From Candidatus Poribacteria bacterium (GTDB lineage Bacteria; Poribacteria; WGA-4E; WGA-3G): a DNA stretch of 14,565 nt. The notes beneath the pieces are model-generated. The model searched no databases, was not told the origin of the DNA, and saw nothing but the letters and a program-made list of their open reading frames with translations. A program made the position numbers and the translations under genes. This document shows, in pieces, positions 7,554 to 14,565 of this stretch (positions are counted from its first letter, which is position 1; the number at the start of each line of letters is the position of its first letter). The stretch lies in the NCBI GenBank assembly GCA_009845505.1, contig VXZL01000611.1, positions 1 to 14,565 on the forward strand, given 5' to 3'.

Positions 7554-8456
7554 CTACTCGGCTTCCCGCTTTTCAATAGATACCATCACTTTCTGGAGCG
7601 ATGTCAGGAGTTCGGATAAAAAGTCTTGCGGTGGAACGAGAATAATTTCGATTCTCCGGTTTTTCGCTTTGGCTTCGGGGGTATCGGCGGTATCTATCGG
7701 TTGATAGAAGGCGTATCCTGTTCCTGCTAAGCGTTGCGCCTTGATACCGGCGTGTACCTGCAAGTATTTCACGGCAGCGATCGCGCGTTCAGTTGAGAGG
7801 TCCCAATTTCGTATCTCGGAACCACCGATAGGTGCGTTATCCGTGTGGCCCTCAATGCGCACCGCATAATCCGCGTAATCTGTATTTAGCAGAACTTCCT
7901 TAGCAATCGCGTCAAGAAGCGTTTTTCCCTCTGTGCTCAAAATCGCACTCCCTGTTTCAAAGAGAATTTTTCCCTTTACATCGAGTTTCAACCGTCCTGC
8001 GTCGTCTAAGACTGCGCCCACGGTATCTTTAAATCTCTCTTGGATAGCAGTAATTGAACGTTGCGATTGCACGCGAATGCGCTGTAGTTCCGATTCAATC
8101 TCGGTCAATTTTGCGCGGAGGTTCTCTTTTTCTTCTTCGAGAGCATTTTTGTCTTGTTGAAGGGCGTTCCGTTCGGCGGCGATTTTCCGAGCAGCTTCAC
8201 TTGCGTTTTGTAGTATCTCCTGCGTTTGGCTGAGTTCTGAGCGCGTTTCCGCCAACGAGGCTTGAGTTTCGGTTAGTGTTCTCTCCAGATCCGCTTTTGC
8301 CGTTTCGGTCGTCTGCAAAGTCGCTTTAGTCGTAGCCAATTCAGCCTGTGTCTGTTTGAATCTATTAGAATTTGAATATAACAACGCCGCTAAGACAATG
8401 ACTGCGATAACGGCAACACAGATGGCTACGATTGCGAGGATTCCTTTTTTAGACAT
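7554..8456 (-). CDS. Membrane-anchored coiled-coil protein with OmpA/MotB-type peptidoglycan-binding domain
   Basis: 300 residues. Seen: a short positively charged N-terminus, one transmembrane helix at about 6-27, a long heptad-rich coiled coil at about 33-140, and an OmpA-like domain at about 155-275. FETGSAILS (166-174), EGHTDNAPI (202-210) and LSTERA (220-225) are present. D206 and R224 match the Asp and Arg that hold diaminopimelate, and KNRRIEI (265-271) closes the domain. The HTDNAPI and NRRIEI blocks look closer to MotB/ZorB-type domains than to classical OmpA, but no MotA-like or ZorA-like partner is present. The protein should bridge the inner membrane and cell wall. The start overlaps the RNHCP stop by 8 bases (ATGTCTAA), with AAGGAG 6 bases upstream, so it belongs to the 10510-7554 operon. 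Confidence 0.88.
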   Translation of the reverse strand: MSKKGILAIVAICVAVIAVIVLAALLYSNSNRFKQTQAELATTKATLQTTETAKADLERTLTETQASLAETRSELSQTQEILQNASEAARKIAAERNALQQDKNALEEEKENLRAKLTEIESELQRIRVQSQRSITAIQERFKDTVGAVLDDAGRLKLDVKGKILFETGSAILSTEGKTLLDAIAKEVLLNTDYADYAVRIEGHTDNAPIGGSEIRNWDLSTERAIAAVKYLQVHAGIKAQRLAGTGYAFYQPIDTADTPEAKAKNRRIEIILVPPQDFLSELLTSLQKVMVSIEKREAE

Positions 8457-8754
8457 TTAATTCTCCTTGTAGACTGAGGATAGCCTCGAAGTTGTCTCTT
8501 TTTGAGGTTTTGTTGTTTTTTTTTATGCCGCATGTTATGCAGCGGTGGGTAAGGATATAATCGCCATGTTTTATAGTGAGCCCAATCGGTTCCATCATGC
8601 CGCGACAGGCTGCAGCACGGTCCCCCGGATTGACATCAACATGTCGGCTCCAGAGGCATTCTGGACAATGATTGGTGTACCCATCTCCTTTCACAGCAGT
8701 GCCGCAGTGTGCACAGGTGAAATTTTCAATGTAGCGTTGGAATCTTTTACTCAC
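8449..8754 (-). CDS. RNHCP domain zinc-binding protein
   Basis: A 101-residue protein of the RNHCP family; the molecular role of the family is unknown to me. Seen: CxxC at C14/C17, the signature TNHCPECLWSRHVD at 27-40 (family norm begins RNHCP, here Thr replaces Arg), C50, and CITC at C72/C75. These are enough Cys for two zinc sites. The start is GTG at 8754 overlapping the TOPRIM-like stop by four bases (GTGA); its end overlaps the OmpA-domain gene by eight. The C-terminal tail has a Lys/Asn run coded by a nine-base A tract (plus-strand T at 8516-8524), a possible slippage site. Position suggests a function with the ATPase/TOPRIM pair, but chance operon membership is not excluded. Confidence 0.85.
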   Translation of the reverse strand: MSKRFQRYIENFTCAHCGTAVKGDGYTNHCPECLWSRHVDVNPGDRAAACRGMMEPIGLTIKHGDYILTHRCITCGIKKNNKTSKRDNFEAILSLQGELNV

Positions 8755-9362
8755 CGATTGCTACCTATCCTCGTTTCTCGGCTGAGACGGTCTAAAGTGC
8801 GTTTTAGGCTTGGTGATACGGCAGCAGCGCGTTCTATATTCCAATGTTCTTGGACGAATTCGCTCAAAAGTGTGTTATATTCATTTCCCACGCTAAGTGT
8901 TGAACCTTGCGCTGGTAGCAACGCTTCACGGACAGATTTCTTTTTACTTCTTCGGGCAAGTGACAACAGGAACTCTTTGGGGTTCAGGATATCGTCTGTT
9001 GGCGATGGGATTCGATGTAACGGAATGGATAGGAAGGCTGCAAATCCCATCCGATCCGCCATCACCCAAGACTCGACCTCCATAACGGCGACACGAAAGA
9101 AAAACGTTGGATTGATAGGACCTTTAATCCATGAGCGGATAAGTCCTAGTGGACAATCCCGAGGTGTATCTAAATCTGTCAAAAGAAAAATAGATGTCCG
9201 ATTAGCAGATCTATTGAGTTCGGGTGCTTTTTGTCGAAGAAAAACATTGCCCTTACCTCGAATTGTGTGCTGGATTTCAAAGTTAAAATGCCTGAGAATT
9301 TGCCTTGAAATTGATTCACTGAGTTCATCCTCAACCGCCAGAATTACGTTGGTTATGCTCAT
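8751..9362 (-). CDS. TOPRIM-like DUF4276-type protein paired with ATPase
   Basis: 203 residues. Seen: the N-terminal strand ending in VEDELSE (E11, E13, E16), where a TOPRIM fold carries its catalytic Glu; TDLD at 62-65 (D63 and D65) as the DxD; and MEVESW at 94-99, typical of DUF4276 proteins. The second half has NPKEFLLSLARR (127-138) and VSPSLKRTLDRL (182-193), also DUF4276-like by memory. TOPRIM folds bind Mg and cut or join nucleic acid, so a nuclease is plausible. It starts in a four-base ATGA overlap with the ATPase, and the two probably form a complex, like a split OLD nuclease. It could equally be a nuclease-dead regulator. The family name comes from recalled motifs, not a search. 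Confidence 0.7.
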   Translation of the reverse strand: MSITNVILAVEDELSESISRQILRHFNFEIQHTIRGKGNVFLRQKAPELNRSANRTSIFLLTDLDTPRDCPLGLIRSWIKGPINPTFFFRVAVMEVESWVMADRMGFAAFLSIPLHRIPSPTDDILNPKEFLLSLARRSKKKSVREALLPAQGSTLSVGNEYNTLLSEFVQEHWNIERAAAVSPSLKRTLDRLSRETRIGSNR

Positions 9363-10510
9363 TCTGGTAAAACCAACCCTCCAATATGCTTCGGATGGGT
9401 TTGTGGAAGCACCACTTCACCTACAGTAAATCCATTCTTAAGGAGGATACGGATGTCATCTATATCAGACGAAACTTTGATCGATGTCCCTGCCTGTGTA
9501 GGTGTTAGTAAAAGCACTTCCCTACCATCAATACCGGGTTCTATGAGAAGCGTATCGCTTTGTGTACTAACCAGCACCTGAGATCCCCGACTTCTTTGTA
9601 GACGAGAAATAGAAGGAGCGAGTTTAGAGACAATACCCATGTTTAAAGAGAGCTCCGGCTCTTCTAATAGTATTATTGAATCGCTTTCAAGAAGAGACCA
9701 TAAGAGTCCGATAAGTCGAAGGACTCCATCCGAAAATTGGTCTTCGTGATGCCCTTCTTCCTTTGAACACCAGTGCGAATAATGTGCCTGTAAATGGGGT
9801 CGACCCTTGTTGTCACGAATAAATTCTAATTTTTCAAACTGCGGAACAGCGATTTTGAGAGTGTGTTCAATCCTTTTCAGGCGAGCACGGCGCGTACTTG
9901 GATGCACACCCGCGACTCGTTCGAGAAATCCCTGACCAAACGGATCGTCTTCAATAACCTCGCCGCGAATCGCATCGGCAAAGCGGATGAGTTGCGGAAC
10001 CAGATGGTGATAGGTAACATTGCGAAGAAATCGTCCAATCTCTCGAAACTTCGCGTTTGCAGCATTCTGTTCAAGGGCAGTTTGGATAAGGCGCTCTGGG
10101 TCTTCCTTGTCGTCCGCATCGGGTCTATCAAGAAGGAGTTGCTCCTCTTTCCAAACGCGTTCATGTGTGAGGTAGCTTTGGCAGTCTCCGTAATCTGCTT
10201 GACAAAAGCCTACACTATATCGCCAGGTGGCGGAGGCATCTGGCGTGTCTGCGATATAAATTTCGATAGCAACCTGTGAGTCTTGTCTCGCGGACAAACA
10301 CCGGATTTTTGAAACTCCACCCCGATCCTTGACGGCTTTCTGGAATCCCCCACCCTCCACTTTAACAATATCGCGAAGAAAGCGGAAAATGTCCAATAGG
10401 TTGGATTTACCTGAAGCATTTGGACCCACGATAAACTGACGTTCCCTGAGCGGAACATTAATCTGTTGAAAGTTCCGCCAGTTTTTTGCAATAAGTCGGT
10501 TAATAATCAT
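9359..10510 (-). CDS. RecF/COG4637-like AAA (ABC-type) ATPase
   Basis: 383 residues of an SMC/RecF-like ATPase. Seen: Walker A GPNASGKS at 29-36, a signature-like FSDGVLRLIG at 259-268, Walker B ILLEEPELSL at 280-289 with E283/E284, and STQSD at 315-319 where many relatives have a switch His. The middle 100-255 is variable. Such ATPases dimerise head to tail on nucleotide and gate partner proteins. This is the first gene of a unit with TOPRIM-like, RNHCP and OmpA-domain genes. The ATG start has GGAGG 12 bases upstream, somewhat far, and a promoter at 10589-10560. The ATPase plus small TOPRIM-like plan recalls COG4637/DUF4276 pairs and, more loosely, PARIS (AriA/AriB) and OLD systems. A defence role is inferred. 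Confidence 0.88.
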   Translation of the reverse strand: MIINRLIAKNWRNFQQINVPLRERQFIVGPNASGKSNLLDIFRFLRDIVKVEGGGFQKAVKDRGGVSKIRCLSARQDSQVAIEIYIADTPDASATWRYSVGFCQADYGDCQSYLTHERVWKEEQLLLDRPDADDKEDPERLIQTALEQNAANAKFREIGRFLRNVTYHHLVPQLIRFADAIRGEVIEDDPFGQGFLERVAGVHPSTRRARLKRIEHTLKIAVPQFEKLEFIRDNKGRPHLQAHYSHWCSKEEGHHEDQFSDGVLRLIGLLWSLLESDSIILLEEPELSLNMGIVSKLAPSISRLQRSRGSQVLVSTQSDTLLIEPGIDGREVLLLTPTQAGTSIKVSSDIDDIRILLKNGFTVGEVVLPQTHPKHIGGLVLPE

Positions 10511-10559
10511 GGCATGCTGTGCCCTCCAAACTACGTGTTTCCGCGGATGTGATATGAAA

Positions 10560-10589
10560 ATAGTAACATGTCCAAGGCGGGGATATCAA
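10560..10589 (-). promoter_or_regulatory. Promoter of the ATPase/TOPRIM/RNHCP/OmpA-domain operon
   Basis: The minus strand carries -35 TTGATA (10589-10584) and -10 TACTAT (10565-10560), 18 bp apart, with TGT before the -10. The expected start near 10553 gives a leader of about 40 bases that contains GGAGG, unlike the near-leaderless units elsewhere in the window. Confidence 0.5.
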
Positions 10590-10623
10590 CTTAAAACCGA
10601 TGGGTTTTTGGTTGGATTTTGCG

Positions 10624-11862
10624 TTACAGTTCCGCTCGCGTCATAAAGGTTGCATAGATGGCAGAAGTCCTGACCAAATCCGGGATGTTCACACGCTCAT
10701 TGATAGCATGCCCACCTTCACCACTCGGACCGTAGCCAACTCCCGATAACCCCGTATTGACGAAATAGTGTAAGTCTGTGAATCCCGTAGTGTTTCTAAA
10801 TCGTGGTTGATTGAAACGGACAGTCCGCACCGCATCGGCGAACGCTTGTGCTACCGGTGAAGCCGTATCTGTCAAACACGGCTCAATTCGCAAGATAGCA
10901 CGCGCCTCTGCTTTCAAGTCGGGGTAGTATTGGCATGCGCCAGAAATCGCTTCTCGCAGTTCGAGTTCGACGAATTCAAGCTCTTCATTCGGTGTGATGC
11001 GCCGGTCGATTGAGAACGTGACGCGCGCCGGGACGGTGTTAACTTTATCGCCATCCGTACCGCGGAATGTGCCACCGATGTTCAAGGTGGGATAACGATC
11101 GTTGCCGTCAGGGAGTTTAAATGCGCGTTCCGGCGATTTCAAGTTCCGTTTGACCCGTTGCAACGCCGTCACGAGTTCGGCGGTCTTCTCGAAGGCGTTT
11201 ATCCCTTTATCGGGTTGTGCACCGTGCGCTGCCTTGCCCTCAACATCAATTTCTAACCAGAGTACGCCGTTGTGTCCGTTGCCGATGTTCATCTCCGAAC
11301 CGCCTTCGCAGTTGACAACGTAGTCCGCATGAACCAGCCCTTCCTCAACAATGTATCCTGCTCCCAACTGTCCGCCAGTCTCTTCATCGCATGTGAAAGA
11401 GCATTCGATATTAAAATTCGGTTTGATGCCGGTTTCTTGGAGTGCCGCAATTGCAAAAAGGAGCGCAGCAATGGCATCTTTCATGTCATCAGCACCACGC
11501 CCATAGAGCCATTCGCCATCGATCTCTCCACTGAATGGATTATCGAAACGCCAGTCCCCTGCAACCGGCACCACGTCGTAGTGGGCGTTGAAATGCACCG
11601 TCTTTTCTGCACCGACATCCCAACGGGCAATGAGGTTTAGCCGCGGGTGCGTCGCTGCGTTTGAGATAACTTGTGCTGCACGCTCCGTTGGGACCTCAGC
11701 AATCTGTGTATCCATTCCCAATGCTTGACACTTTGCCGCAAGTAGCCCAACAATCTCAGCATAATTTTCGCCGGGTGGGTTGACGGTCGGGATCCTGACG
11801 AGTTCTTGTAGCAGCGCACAGAGCGCAGCTTGATTGTCCTTAATATAAGTTTGGAGGGACAT
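10624..11862 (-). CDS. M20 family metallopeptidase (ArgE/DapE/CPG2-like)
   Basis: A dizinc amidohydrolase or peptidase of the M20 family, 412 residues, cytoplasmic with no signal peptide. Seen: HYDVVP with H94 and D96, GRGADDMKD at 121-129 with metal ligand D126, DEETGG with the likely catalytic base E160 and ligand E161, E186 in NCEGG, and H385 in GEGGHAINE. A dimerisation domain inserts at about 195-305 (GKAAHGAQPDKGINA at 209-223). The start is supported by GAGGAG seven bases upstream. It lies 21 bases after the cupin gene and is probably co-transcribed. The substrate (acetylornithine, succinyl-diaminopimelate, other acyl amino acids or dipeptides) is not decidable from the motifs, so no symbol is given. 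Confidence 0.9.
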   Translation of the reverse strand: MSLQTYIKDNQAALCALLQELVRIPTVNPPGENYAEIVGLLAAKCQALGMDTQIAEVPTERAAQVISNAATHPRLNLIARWDVGAEKTVHFNAHYDVVPVAGDWRFDNPFSGEIDGEWLYGRGADDMKDAIAALLFAIAALQETGIKPNFNIECSFTCDEETGGQLGAGYIVEEGLVHADYVVNCEGGSEMNIGNGHNGVLWLEIDVEGKAAHGAQPDKGINAFEKTAELVTALQRVKRNLKSPERAFKLPDGNDRYPTLNIGGTFRGTDGDKVNTVPARVTFSIDRRITPNEELEFVELELREAISGACQYYPDLKAEARAILRIEPCLTDTASPVAQAFADAVRTVRFNQPRFRNTTGFTDLHYFVNTGLSGVGYGPSGEGGHAINERVNIPDLVRTSAIYATFMTRAEL

Positions 11863-11883
11863 TTTCGGTCTCCTCAGTCGTCG

Positions 11884-12297
11884 TTAGGTGACAACTGCCT
11901 GATCGCCCGATGATAGGTGTGCTACCGTTTCACCCGTCTCTGTAAATGTGCGGGTTACGTTGACGGAAGCGTACGTCCATAAGATTTTCATCGGCGCGTT
12001 GCTGTCATTCCAAAATCGGTGTGGAATGCCCGCTGGGACGAAGGTTGTATCAAAGGCTTTCATGGTAAATACATCGCCATCCACTTCACAGGTCGCTTCA
12101 CCTTCGAGAATCGTAACGGACTCATCGCAATTATGGTAGTGCCGCGCAATCGCCGCGCCGGGATCAAATGCCGTTACACCGTTAGTAAGTGAGGTAGAAT
12201 CGATCCATTTACCCGCTAAAGGCACCGTTTTCACACCGGTTCCGCGGTCGATGGGGGTCTGCTTCTCAAAGTCGATGATATGTGCTTTTGTGCTCAT
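11884..12297 (-). CDS. Small cupin-domain protein
   Basis: A 137-residue single-domain cupin (from the inner ATG). Seen: cupin motif 1 with G47, H53, H55, E59 and G66, and motif 2 with P88, G90, H93 and N97. All four usual metal ligands (two His, Glu, His) are present, so a metal-bound form is expected. Start choice: the frame has an ATG at 12333, but that codon directly abuts a predicted -10, so transcription should begin inside or after it. The inner ATG at 12297 (MSTKAHII) then has a leader of about 30 bases with a weak GAGAG. The longer form would have 149 residues. It precedes the M20 gene by 21 bases. Enzyme, sugar isomerase or sensor roles are all possible. Confidence 0.82.
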   Translation of the reverse strand: MSTKAHIIDFEKQTPIDRGTGVKTVPLAGKWIDSTSLTNGVTAFDPGAAIARHYHNCDESVTILEGEATCEVDGDVFTMKAFDTTFVPAGIPHRFWNDSNAPMKILWTYASVNVTRTFTETGETVAHLSSGDQAVVT

Positions 12298-12333
12298 TTC
12301 TGATACGTCTCTCTTTGTAATAGGATTTGCCAT

Positions 12334-12362
12334 AGTTTAGCATGAACAGACAAAAATCGCAA
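12334..12362 (-). promoter_or_regulatory. Promoter of the cupin/M20 unit
   Basis: The minus strand has -35 TTGCGA (12362-12357), a 17-bp spacer, and -10 TAAACT (12339-12334) preceded by TGC. The -10 hexamer and its TGC are identical to those of the rpiA promoter. It touches the ATG at 12333, which argues for translation from 12297. Confidence 0.55.
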
Positions 12363-12383
12363 GAAACCGTAAGTGGCAAATTG

Positions 12384-12411
12384 ACAATTAGCGGTTAGCT
12401 GATAGTAGATT
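12384..12411. repeat. Degenerate heptamer repeat in the bioF/cupin spacer
   Basis: Units read ACAATTA, GCGGTTA, GCTGATA and GTAGATT. It shares GCGGTTAGC with the array at 5713-5721 and follows the same GCnnnTA pattern. It sits upstream of the cupin promoter, as the 5691 array does for its gene. Confidence 0.45.
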
Positions 12412-12456
12412 TTGCCAGTTCAAAGTACCTAAAGTTAGAAAGTTGCGTCTGGTCGG

Positions 12457-12475
12457 AAGTGACTTTAGTTCACTT
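12457..12475. other. Hairpin immediately after the bioF stop
   Basis: AAGTGA (12457-12462) and TCACTT (12470-12475) form a 6-bp inverted repeat with a 7-base loop, directly adjoining the bioF stop codon. In the bioF direction no U-run follows, so it is not a clear intrinsic terminator; it could stabilise the mRNA 3' end. Confidence 0.3.
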
Positions 12476-13639
12476 TTAAATTTTACCGCACGTAGCAAAC
12501 GCCTCAATCGCCTGCTCAATCTCTGCATCCGTATGTGTTGCCATAAGGGTAAGCCTTAAACGACTTGTTCCAGTTGGCACAGCCGGTGGACGGATTGCTG
12601 GTGCGAATACACCTTCCGTGAGTAATGCTTCTGCAACACGTGTTGCCCGTTGTGGACTCCCTAATACCACGGGGAGAATCTGCGTTTCGCTCGGTAGTAA
12701 GGTATAGCCTAGATTGATCAGTGCTGTTTTGAAGCGTTTCGCGTGTGAGAAGAGGTTTTCTCGGAGTTCAGGTGAAGATCGGATGACATCGAGCGCAGTG
12801 TTTGCCGCTGCTAACGTCGCTGGAGGTAATCCGGTTGTAAAGATAAATCCGCGGGCGCGATTAATGAGCAACTCAATCAGCGTCCGACTCCCCGCGATAT
12901 ACCCACCGAGTGCCCCAACTGCCTTGCTAAGTGTGCCCATTTGGATAATCTCTTTCCCATCGAGACCGAAATGTGAAATAATACCGCTGCCGTCCTTCCC
13001 TAATACACCAAATCCGTGTGCGTCATCTACCAGTAGCATCGCGTCGTATTTCGTGGCAACTTCGTAAATATCCGGGAGAGGTGCGATATCGCCGTCCATA
13101 CTGAAAACGCTGTCCGTCACGATGAGTTTACGCCGAAACGCAGTGGATTCCGATAACAAGGTTTTGAGATGTTCTACGTCGCAGTGTTGATAAATTTTTT
13201 TGGTGGCGCGACTGAGACGGCATCCGTCTATGATACTGGCATGATTAAGGGCATCGCTTAGAATGAGATCGCCTTCCCCGGCAAGCAGAGGAACGACGCT
13301 TGTATTCGCAGCATAACCGGAACTGAAAACGAGTGCGGCTTCAGTCCCTTTCGTCTTCGCGAGGTTGGATTCCAGAGTTGTATAGAGCTCACTGTTTCCT
13401 GAAATCAAGCGAGAACCGCTTGCACCTGTGCCAAAAATTTGCGTCGCCTCAACGGCAGCGGCGACTACCTCTGGATGCATGCTTAACCCCAGATAGTTAT
13501 TTGAGCCCAGCAGTACGACATCGCGTCCATCGAGATTAATCGTTCCCGTTGGCGCGCTCATGACCGTACGGAGGTAGCGGCGTAGCCCTGCTTGTTCTAT
13601 TATGGCAAATTCTGGGTCCAACCAGTCGTAACTGCTCAT
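12476..13639 (-). CDS. bioF: 8-amino-7-oxononanoate synthase (alpha-oxoamine synthase family)
   Basis: A PLP enzyme joining an acyl thioester with an amino acid; as BioF it makes 8-amino-7-oxononanoate from pimeloyl-ACP/CoA and alanine in biotin synthesis. 387 residues, normal for the family. Seen: H133 (LNHASIIDG), D205 and H208 (DDAHGFG), and the Schiff-base lysine K239 in GTLSKAVGALGGY. The C-terminal AIRPPAVPTGTSRLRLTL block favours BioF over glycine C-acetyltransferase (Kbl), where the end usually differs. It starts four bases after the TIM-barrel gene, with only a weak GGAT-like Shine-Dalgarno, so coupling is likely. No other biotin genes are in the window, which leaves a small chance of a related condensing enzyme such as Kbl. 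Confidence 0.85.
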   Translation of the reverse strand: MSSYDWLDPEFAIIEQAGLRRYLRTVMSAPTGTINLDGRDVVLLGSNNYLGLSMHPEVVAAAVEATQIFGTGASGSRLISGNSELYTTLESNLAKTKGTEAALVFSSGYAANTSVVPLLAGEGDLILSDALNHASIIDGCRLSRATKKIYQHCDVEHLKTLLSESTAFRRKLIVTDSVFSMDGDIAPLPDIYEVATKYDAMLLVDDAHGFGVLGKDGSGIISHFGLDGKEIIQMGTLSKAVGALGGYIAGSRTLIELLINRARGFIFTTGLPPATLAAANTALDVIRSSPELRENLFSHAKRFKTALINLGYTLLPSETQILPVVLGSPQRATRVAEALLTEGVFAPAIRPPAVPTGTSRLRLTLMATHTDAEIEQAIEAFATCGKI

Positions 13640-13643
13640 TAGA

Positions 13644-14558
13644 TCATCCAGTGAACTGCCTCAAGAAGATATGGCTCTGCTGTAAGGAGCGTTGTCGCAT
13701 CTCCAAAGTCTCCTCATAAGCGCGATCCTCTACCTCAACACAGACCGCGCCATCATAACCGGTGTCACTCAAAACCGAGAAGAAGCTCCCCCAATCCACA
13801 TCGCCAAGCCCCGGCAGTTTTGGCGTGTGATACGACAAAGGCGTTGCGAGGATGCCAACCTCATCGAGTTTTGCTCTGTCTAACCGGACATCTTTGGCAT
13901 GCACATGGAAAATCCGATCAGCGAAAGTAACAAGCGGTTTCAGGTAGTCCATCTGAAGCCAGATAAAATGAGACGGGTCGAAGTTGAGTCCGAAGTTCGG
14001 AGACGGAATCTCCTCAAACATCCGTTCCCAAACCGCGGGACAGTAGGCGAGATTTTGTCCAGCGGGCCATTCATCTTCAGTGAAAAACATAGGACAGTTC
14101 TCAATGCCGATGCGGATGCCGTGGTCGGCGGCGAATTGGATTAAGGGCTTCCATACCTGTTTGAAACGGTCCCAATTCTCGTCTATAGTCCGTGTCTGAT
14201 CCCTACCGATGAACGTATTTACAATGTCCAAAGATAATTTTTCCGCCGCCAGAATCAGTTTCTTGAGATGTTCGCTGTAGATAGCCGCTTCGGTTTCGTT
14301 GGGTGTCAGTGGGTTTGGGTAGTAGCCTAAGCCACTGATGGTTACCCCCGCGTCTGAAACGCATTGCAGGATTTCATCTGCTTCCGCTTGGGAAAAATCT
14401 GTTACATCGACGTGCGTGACACCGGCGTAACGCCGTTCTGCTTTTCCTTTGGGCCAGCACATCAGTTCGACACAATCGAAGCCGGTGTCTGCGGCAAATT
14501 GAACAACTTCTGTCAACATCTGTTCCGGTAAAATTGCACTCACAAATCCAAGTTTCAT
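13644..14558 (-). CDS. Sugar phosphate isomerase/epimerase (AP endonuclease 2-like TIM barrel)
   Basis: 304 residues of the xylose-isomerase-like TIM-barrel superfamily (IolE, hydroxypyruvate isomerase, endonuclease IV relatives). Seen: barrel strand ends carrying the metal-site residues E153 (GIENCP), D194 and H197 (NFDPSHF), H218/H220 and D223 (HVHAKDVR), and E275 in CVEVED. The N-terminus [13 protein letters not shown] begins with strand one, supporting the start. No signal peptide. It lies directly before bioF with a 4-base gap. The 5' leader and promoter are cut by the window edge seven bases upstream of the ATG. The sugar substrate is not predictable. Confidence 0.88.
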   Translation of the reverse strand: MKLGFVSAILPEQMLTEVVQFAADTGFDCVELMCWPKGKAERRYAGVTHVDVTDFSQAEADEILQCVSDAGVTISGLGYYPNPLTPNETEAAIYSEHLKKLILAAEKLSLDIVNTFIGRDQTRTIDENWDRFKQVWKPLIQFAADHGIRIGIENCPMFFTEDEWPAGQNLAYCPAVWERMFEEIPSPNFGLNFDPSHFIWLQMDYLKPLVTFADRIFHVHAKDVRLDRAKLDEVGILATPLSYHTPKLPGLGDVDWGSFFSVLSDTGYDGAVCVEVEDRAYEETLEMRQRSLQQSHIFLRQFTG

Positions 14559-14565
14559 TATGTAC

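Noticed and set aside
7554..8456. Calling the OmpA-domain protein MotB or ZorB
   Set aside because: It has a long coiled coil that MotB and ZorB lack, and no MotA-like or ZorA-like proton-channel partner is next to it.
8545..9429. Plus-strand open frame of 294 codons across the RNHCP, TOPRIM-like and ATPase genes
   Set aside because: It is antisense to three genes with clear motifs and overlapping starts, shows no domain I recognise, and has no convincing ribosome site. Long antisense frames are common shadows.
10593..10608. Possible terminator after the M20 gene (AAAACC-loop-GGTTTT)
   Set aside because: Only six base pairs, A/T-rich, and the U-run is part of the stem. Too weak to call.

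Overview
The window looks like chromosomal DNA of a diderm (Gram-negative) bacterium. It encodes a MotB/OmpA-type peptidoglycan-binding protein and a secreted protein that reads like an outer-membrane beta-strand protein. No rRNA, tRNA, CRISPR array or transposase is visible. The mix of M20, M24 and AstE-like hydrolases, a cupin, a xylose-isomerase-like TIM barrel and BioF, plus the repeat-bearing spacers, reminds me of uncultivated lineages such as Candidatus Poribacteria. That is recall, not proof.

Layout, left to right. (1) A minus-strand unit at 5651-86: an AstE/aspartoacylase-like hydrolase, an M24 Xaa-Pro aminopeptidase with a TTG start, and a 1079-residue SNF2-type helicase with a C-terminal DUF3883 nuclease-like domain. 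(2) A divergent 268-bp spacer with promoters for both sides, a heptamer repeat and a REP-like palindrome. (3) A plus-strand unit at 5920-7510: rpiA, translationally coupled to an exported beta-rich protein. (4) A minus-strand unit at 10510-7554 of four genes with overlapping ends: a RecF/COG4637-like ATPase, a TOPRIM/DUF4276-like protein, an RNHCP zinc protein and a membrane-anchored OmpA-domain protein. (5) A minus-strand unit at 12297-10624: a cupin and an M20 peptidase. (6) A minus-strand unit at 14558-12476: a sugar-phosphate-isomerase-like TIM barrel and bioF.

Most of the window is ordinary metabolism. Two parts look accessory. One is the helicase-nuclease at the left edge, with about 40% G+C in sampled lines against about 53-57% in the M20 and AstE-like genes. 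The other is the ATPase/TOPRIM pair at 10510-8751 (about 43-45% in sampled lines), whose two-gene plan resembles split OLD-type or PARIS-like defence modules. Its coupling to RNHCP and an envelope-anchored OmpA-domain protein is the best candidate here for an undescribed system.

Four promoters I can read share a TGn extended -10 with a 17-18 bp spacer. Two of them place the predicted transcription start almost on the ATG, which suggests leaderless mRNAs for first genes, while downstream genes carry Shine-Dalgarno sequences or overlapping starts. Three spacers carry a degenerate heptamer repeat, roughly GCnnnTA.
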